This document shows, piece after piece, positions 59,543 through 64,000 of a stretch of DNA of 64,000 bases. The position numbers and the translations under genes are program-made. Origin of the DNA: Ruminococcus sp. YRD2003 (GTDB lineage: Bacteria > Bacillota > Clostridia > Oscillospirales > Ruminococcaceae); the NCBI GenBank assembly GCA_900109435.1, contig FNZT01000015.1, positions 1-64,000 of the forward strand, read 5' to 3'. The notes below the pieces were generated by a model, which saw nothing but the letters and a program-made list of their open reading frames with translations, was not told where the DNA came from and did no database searches. The stretch's first letter is position 1. Each line of letters opens with the position of its first letter.

Positions 59543-60886
59543 ATGGCAAATAACATCAAGCGCCCCAACGGTACAGAGGACGTCCTCCCGAAGGACATAC
59601 ACAAGTGGTATACCGTTGAGAAGATAGCGCGCGAGACCGCGGAGAGCTACGGCTTCGGCGAGCTGCGCTTCCCCACCTTCGAGAACACCGACCTCTTCCT
59701 GCGCTCGGTCGGCGAGACGACAGATGTCGTACAGAAGGAGATGTACACAGTAAAAGCAAAGGAGACCGAGTTCACGCTCCGTCCCGAGGGCACGGCAGGC
59801 GCTATCCGCGCAATGCTCCAGAACGGAATGCTCAACGAGGCACTGCCGCAGAGGATATTCTACATCATCTCCTGCTTCCGCCATGAGAGACCGCAGGCGG
59901 GAAGACTGCGCGAGTTCCACCAGTTCGGACTTGAAATGGCAGGAAGTCCCGCACCGTCAGCGGACGCCGAGGTCATCAGCCTTGCCAAGAACATACTCGA
60001 CCGCCTCGGGCTCAAGAACATCGAGCTCCACATCAACTCCATCGGCTGCCCGACCTGCCGCGCGAAATATCACGACGCGCTGAGGGCATACTTCGAGCCG
60101 CGCAAGGACGAGCTCTGCGACACCTGCAAGGAGCGCCTCGTCAAGAATCCTATGCGCCTTCTCGACTGCAAGAGCCCCGAAGACCGTGAGATAGCCAAGG
60201 ACGCACCCGTCATCCTCGATTATCTCTGCGATGAGTGCAGCGAACACTTCACAAAGCTGAAGAAATACCTTGACAATGCGGGCATAGCTTACACTGTCGA
60301 CCCCAAGATAGTACGCGGACTTGACTACTACACCAAGACAGTTTTCGAGTTCATCACGACGGAGATAGGCGCTCAGGGAACAGTTTGCGGCGGCGGACGT
60401 TACGACGGGCTCATCGAGCAGCTCGGCGGACAGCACACTCCCGCCCTCGGTTTCGGTATGGGCATTGAGCGTCTGCTGCTTGTCATGGACAAACAGGGCT
60501 GCGACTATCTCGCGCCGAAGAAGTGCGACATCTACTTTGCAACGATGGGTGACGCGGCTCTTGAAAAGGCAATGGAGCTCTCGCGGGCGCTCCGCGAATA
60601 CGGATATTTTGCCGAATACGACCTTATGGGACGCGGCTTGAAAGCGCAGATGAAGTACGCGAACAAGATAGGAGCGGCATTCACGATAGTCCTCGGAGAC
60701 AACGAGCTCGAAGAGGGCAAGGCAAAGCTCAAGGAAATGGAAAAGGGCGAGGAAGTAACGATATACCTCGGCGACAAGTTCGCAGCTTCGTTTGAAGAGG
60801 TATACTTCAATAAAATGCTTGATTTTATGGACGAGGAGACAGGCGGAAACGGCTCGCTCTTCGCATTTACAGGGGAGGATAAATAA
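59543..60886 (+). CDS. hisS: Histidyl-tRNA synthetase
   Basis: A 447-residue class II synthetase. Motif 1 around RFPTFENTDLF, motif 2 ISCFRHERPQAGRLREFHQF, histidine motifs LRPEGTA and RGLDYYTKTVFEF, motif 3 ALGFGMGIERLLLVM, and an anticodon-binding C-terminal domain (about 340-430). Charges tRNA-His. Followed immediately by aspS, an arrangement common in Firmicutes. Confidence 0.97.
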   Translation: MANNIKRPNGTEDVLPKDIHKWYTVEKIARETAESYGFGELRFPTFENTDLFLRSVGETTDVVQKEMYTVKAKETEFTLRPEGTAGAIRAMLQNGMLNEALPQRIFYIISCFRHERPQAGRLREFHQFGLEMAGSPAPSADAEVISLAKNILDRLGLKNIELHINSIGCPTCRAKYHDALRAYFEPRKDELCDTCKERLVKNPMRLLDCKSPEDREIAKDAPVILDYLCDECSEHFTKLKKYLDNAGIAYTVDPKIVRGLDYYTKTVFEFITTEIGAQGTVCGGGRYDGLIEQLGGQHTPALGFGMGIERLLLVMDKQGCDYLAPKKCDIYFATMGDAALEKAMELSRALREYGYFAEYDLMGRGLKAQMKYANKIGAAFTIVLGDNELEEGKAKLKEMEKGEEVTIYLGDKFAASFEEVYFNKMLDFMDEETGGNGSLFAFTGEDK

Positions 60887-62662
60887 ATGGACAGTATGAA
60901 GGGACTCAAAAGGACGCATTATTGCGGTGAGGTCACCGAGACAGGCAAAGAAGTCGTAGTAGGCGGCTTCGTAGATAGGATAAGGGACAAGGGCGGCGTA
61001 ATATTCATCGTCCTTCGCGACAGGACAGGCGTTGTACAGCTTATGTTCAACGACAAGTCCGACCCCGCCGTATTTGAAAAGGCAGCATCCTGCCGCAGCG
61101 AGTACGTGCTTATGGCAAAGGGCGAGGTCATTGAGCGCGAGAGCAAGAACGACAAGCTCAAAACAGGCAACGTCGAGATATTCGTAAGCGACCTGCGCAT
61201 ACTCTCAAAGGCAGAAACTACACCGTTTGAGATAACCAACGAGACAAAGGTCAACGAAGAGCTCCGCCTCAAATACCGTTACCTCGACCTCCGCCGCGCA
61301 CCGCTCCAGCAGAACATCATCATGCGTCACGAGATAGCAAAGGTAACGCGCGAATACTTCTACGAGAACGGCTTCCTCGAGATAGAGACACCGATGATGA
61401 TGAAGTCCACACCCGAGGGCGCGCGCGACTACCTCATCCCCTCACGAGTACATCAGGGCAAGTTCTACGCACTGCCGCAGTCTCCGCAGATATACAAGCA
61501 GCTCCTTATGATAGCGGGCTATGACCGCTATATCCAGCTTGCACGCTGCTTCCGCGACGAGGACCTCCGTGCAGACCGCCAGCCCGAGTTCACCCAGATA
61601 GACCTCGAGATGTCGTTCGTAGACGCCGAGGACATACAGGAGTGCGTTGAAGGCTTCATTCAGCGCGTGTTCAAGGAGATAAAGGGCGTAGACGTGCAGC
61701 TCCCGCTACAGAGACTGACATTTGCCGACGCGATGAACCGCTACGGCTCGGACAAGCCCGACACACGCTTCGGCTTTGAGATACAGGACATCACCGACAC
61801 GGTCAAGGACATTGACTTTGTGGTATTCAAAAACGCAATAGAAGAGGGCGGAAGCGTCCGCGCCATCAACGTTAAGAACGGCGCCGCGACCTACACTCGC
61901 AAGGAGATAGACAAGCTCGTCGAGCACGCCAAGGGTATCGGAGCAAAGGGACTTGCCTACATACGCTGGGCAGACGAGCCCAACTGCTCGTTCAAGAAGT
62001 TCCTTGCAGACGGCGACCTTGAAAAGATATGCGCCGCAGTAGATGCACATGAGGGCGACCTCGTGCTCATCTGCGCCGACAAGACCAAGACGGTCCTCTC
62101 CACCCTCGGAGCTATCCGCCTCATCTGCGGAAAGCGCCTCGAAGTCATCCCCGAGGACAAGTACAACTTCCTCTGGATAACGGAAATGCCCTTCTTTGAG
62201 TATGACGACGAGAGCGGCACATGGGTAGCGGCTCACCACCCCTTCACAATGCCCATGGAGGAATGCCTCGACTATCTCGACACAGACCCCGCAAATGTAC
62301 GTGCCAAGGCGTGGGACCTCGTTCTCAACGGCACCGAGCTCTCCAGCGGCTCTATGCGTATCACAGACTATGAGCTCCAGCAGAGGATGTTCGAGGCGCT
62401 CGGCATGACCGATGAAGAAATAGACGCGAAGTTCGGCTTCCTTGTTGACGCATACCGCTATGCAGCGCCTCCTCACGGCGGAATGGGCATCGGACTCGAC
62501 CGCCTTGCGATGATAATGTGCGGAGCAGACAGCCTCCGTGACGTAACAGCCTTCCCGAAGGTACAGAACGCGAGCGAGCTTATGAGCGAGTGCCCGTCCA
62601 CAGTCGACAAGGCGAGCCTCGACGTGCTCGGCATCGCGGTAACAAAGACCGAAGAGGAATGA
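60887..62662 (+). CDS. aspS: Aspartyl-tRNA synthetase
   Basis: A 591-residue bacterial-type AspRS: N-terminal OB-fold anticodon domain ([31 protein letters not shown]), class II core with [47 protein letters not shown] (motif 2), the GAD insertion (about 290-410) and [13 protein letters not shown] (motif 3). Starts directly after the hisS stop with GGGGAGGA. Whether it also charges tRNA-Asn cannot be told here. Confidence 0.97.
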   Translation: MDSMKGLKRTHYCGEVTETGKEVVVGGFVDRIRDKGGVIFIVLRDRTGVVQLMFNDKSDPAVFEKAASCRSEYVLMAKGEVIERESKNDKLKTGNVEIFVSDLRILSKAETTPFEITNETKVNEELRLKYRYLDLRRAPLQQNIIMRHEIAKVTREYFYENGFLEIETPMMMKSTPEGARDYLIPSRVHQGKFYALPQSPQIYKQLLMIAGYDRYIQLARCFRDEDLRADRQPEFTQIDLEMSFVDAEDIQECVEGFIQRVFKEIKGVDVQLPLQRLTFADAMNRYGSDKPDTRFGFEIQDITDTVKDIDFVVFKNAIEEGGSVRAINVKNGAATYTRKEIDKLVEHAKGIGAKGLAYIRWADEPNCSFKKFLADGDLEKICAAVDAHEGDLVLICADKTKTVLSTLGAIRLICGKRLEVIPEDKYNFLWITEMPFFEYDDESGTWVAAHHPFTMPMEECLDYLDTDPANVRAKAWDLVLNGTELSSGSMRITDYELQQRMFEALGMTDEEIDAKFGFLVDAYRYAAPPHGGMGIGLDRLAMIMCGADSLRDVTAFPKVQNASELMSECPSTVDKASLDVLGIAVTKTEEE

Positions 62663-62710
62663 TGCGAGCTGATGCGGCAGCGAGACGAATCCCCGCGAGC
62701 CGATAAAAAG

Positions 62711-62747
62711 AAAAGCCCTGAAGGAGCAAAGCTTCTTCAGGGCTTTT
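62711..62747. terminator. Bidirectional terminator between aspS and uppP
   Basis: AAAAGCCCTGAAG/CTTCAGGGCTTTT perfect 13-bp stem. Confidence 0.9.
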
Positions 62748-62750
62748 GGT

Positions 62751-63644
62751 TTAAGCGACAGCGGTTTTGATACCGAAGTAGAGCAGCACAAGTATGCCGA
62801 GGACTATTCTGTACCAGCCGAACACCTTGAAATCGTGTTTTTTGATGTAGTCCATGAGGAACTTGATGACGAAGATCGACACAGCGAACGCGACTATCAT
62901 ACCCACGAGGAGTATTCCGAGCTCCGCGCCCGAGAAAGTGCCGCCGTCCTTGAGGACGTACTTGACTATTTTCAGCAGACTTGCGCCGAACATAACAGGC
63001 ACAGCGAGGTAGAAAGTGAACTCAGCAGCGACTGTACGCGAGATACCGATAAGGAGGGCGCCGACAATAGTTGCACCCGAACGCGAAGTACCTGGGAAGA
63101 GCGCGGCGAGGAGCTGAAAACCGCCGATTATTAGTGCCGACTGATACGTGAGCTCGGCAATGGAGTTTATCTTAGGCTTGCGTTCCTTGTTCCAGTTCTC
63201 GACCACGATGAAAGCCACACCGAAGGTAATGAGAGCGAGCGCCACGACCCACGGTTTATAGAAATGTTTTTCTATCCAGTCGTCAACAAGCAGACCGATC
63301 ACTGCGGCGGGGATACACGCCACCACGACCTTGAACCACATCTGCATTGTATCAGCCTTGACGTAAGCGCCGAAGCCTTCTTTTTTCCACGGATGAGGGT
63401 TGTTCTCCTTACCAAAGGGGAAGAGCTTCTTCCAGAAGATGATGACTACCGCCATGATCGCTCCGAGCTGGATAACGACGTCGAACATCTTGATAAAGGC
63501 TTTGTTGGCTTCAATGTCATCGCTGACGTGGAGGTTCAGGAACTCGTCAACGAGAATGAGGTGCCCCGTACTGCTGACGGGCAGCCACTCGGTTATACCC
63601 TCGACAATGCCGAGGATAACGGATTTGAGGAATTCAAATATCAT
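62751..63644 (-). CDS. uppP: Undecaprenyl-diphosphatase
   Basis: A 297-residue BacA-type membrane enzyme that recycles the undecaprenyl carrier of cell-wall synthesis and gives bacitracin tolerance. Motif 1 GIVEGITEWLPVSSTGHL, motif 2 ALFPGTSRSGATI with the catalytic Arg and Ser residues; about eight membrane helices. Start at 63644 agrees with the family. Confidence 0.96.
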   Translation of the reverse strand: MIFEFLKSVILGIVEGITEWLPVSSTGHLILVDEFLNLHVSDDIEANKAFIKMFDVVIQLGAIMAVVIIFWKKLFPFGKENNPHPWKKEGFGAYVKADTMQMWFKVVVACIPAAVIGLLVDDWIEKHFYKPWVVALALITFGVAFIVVENWNKERKPKINSIAELTYQSALIIGGFQLLAALFPGTSRSGATIVGALLIGISRTVAAEFTFYLAVPVMFGASLLKIVKYVLKDGGTFSGAELGILLVGMIVAFAVSIFVIKFLMDYIKKHDFKVFGWYRIVLGILVLLYFGIKTAVA

Positions 63645-63709
63645 ATTGTTGTCCTTTCATGTATGTAATAGTGATACAAATAAGTATAACATATAATTGC
63701 GGAAATAGC

Positions 63710-63736
63710 AAGCCCTCTGCATAAAACAGAGGGCTT
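63710..63736. terminator. Intrinsic terminator
   Basis: AAGCCCTCTG/CAGAGGGCTT arms with a 7-base loop; minus-strand use after the small membrane protein gene at 63752 is likely. Confidence 0.75.
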
Positions 63737-63751
63737 TGGTGATCCGAGTTT

Positions 63752-63967
63752 TTATCGCTGAGAAGAAGTCTGCGTATTGCGCGGAGTTTTCTCAACCTTC
63801 GTACTTAGGAAGGTATCGCGATTCTCCGTGAATCTCATACTGTCCTTGACCGTATAGTCGGACGCGCTGTTCTTCATATGAACAGTTTTCAGTTCTGAGA
63901 GCTTAGGCAGAACGACGATACAAGCGATAATGAGACCGATAGCGAAGCTTAAAAGAATACCACCCAT
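63752..63967 (-). CDS. Small single-pass membrane protein, unknown
   Basis: Seventy-one residues: one N-terminal membrane helix (LLSFAIGLIIACIVVLP) and a soluble tail (SELKTVHMKNSASDYTVKDS) rich in Ser and Thr. ATG at 63967 is preceded by AGGAGG (minus strand), so it is likely translated. Family not recognised; its upstream neighbour is outside the window. Confidence 0.6.
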   Translation of the reverse strand: MGGILLSFAIGLIIACIVVLPKLSELKTVHMKNSASDYTVKDSMRFTENRDTFLSTKVEKTPRNTQTSSQR

Positions 63968-64000
63968 ATCATCAACCTCCTGTCAGAATGTGGAGCAGGA

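Overview
The window looks like a chromosome segment from an anaerobic, low-to-mid GC Firmicute of the class Clostridia, most likely a Ruminococcus-like member of the Oscillospiraceae. The basis is strong AGGAGG ribosome binding sites, a reversed rubrerythrin (rubredoxin domain first), methylglyoxal synthase, a hisS-aspS pair, an NPKTG wall-anchor-like protein and Bce-type peptide-resistance genes. The genus is an inference; no rRNA or tRNA gene is visible.

Layout. 0-1.6 kb: end of an integrative element (acidic RHH-like protein, DUF4314 protein, broken serine recombinase). 1.7-5.1 kb: an AT-rich 1108-residue helicase with a C-terminal PD-(D/E)XK-like nuclease, then structured non-coding DNA. 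5.8-11.1 kb: element debris around a Bce-type two-component system and ABC transporter whose permease is cut off at a junction. 11.4-17.9 kb: a minus-strand run of small resistance and regulatory genes (RNHCP, two XRE regulators, PAP2, CAT-like, CDP-alcohol transferase, VOC, GNAT, YjdF, ANT(6)-like), ending in a hydrolase remnant. 18.0-25.7 kb: a type I methylase-like protein with a degraded catalytic motif, divergent from an AddB-like/AddA-like pair, a candidate defence locus.

25.9-46.5 kb is the most unusual part. It holds two SLOG proteins, a zeta-toxin-like kinase, RtcB, three dual-specificity-phosphatase-like proteins, two proteins whose phosphatase-like domain has lost the catalytic Cys, a CbbX/SpoVK-type AAA+ ATPase, BspA-type LRR proteins, lineage-specific proteins of unknown function, and a WYL transcription regulator fused to a DarT1-associated NADAR domain. 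Five promoters here (divergent pair at 36.1 kb, and 39.0, 45.1 and 46.0 kb) share a palindrome, AAYGTCTT-N6-AAGACRTT, with its AAGAC half-site exactly 11 bp from the -10 box. I read this as one regulon, probably controlled by the WYL-NADAR protein, which is encoded in one of its operons.

46.5-48.9 kb: an XRE regulator, a metallophosphoesterase and a second copy of the non-coding RNA cassette found at 5.1-5.4 kb. 49.1-53.6 kb: a probable iron-limitation operon (DUF2325, DUF3793, flavodoxin, Tp47-like surface protein, ferric-reductase-like FMN-binding membrane protein) behind DtxR-like boxes. 53.9-64 kb: ordinary core genes (rubrerythrin, NrdD-tail protein, Crp/Fnr regulator, GNAT, EAL protein, MinD, MgsA, HisS, AspS, UppP).
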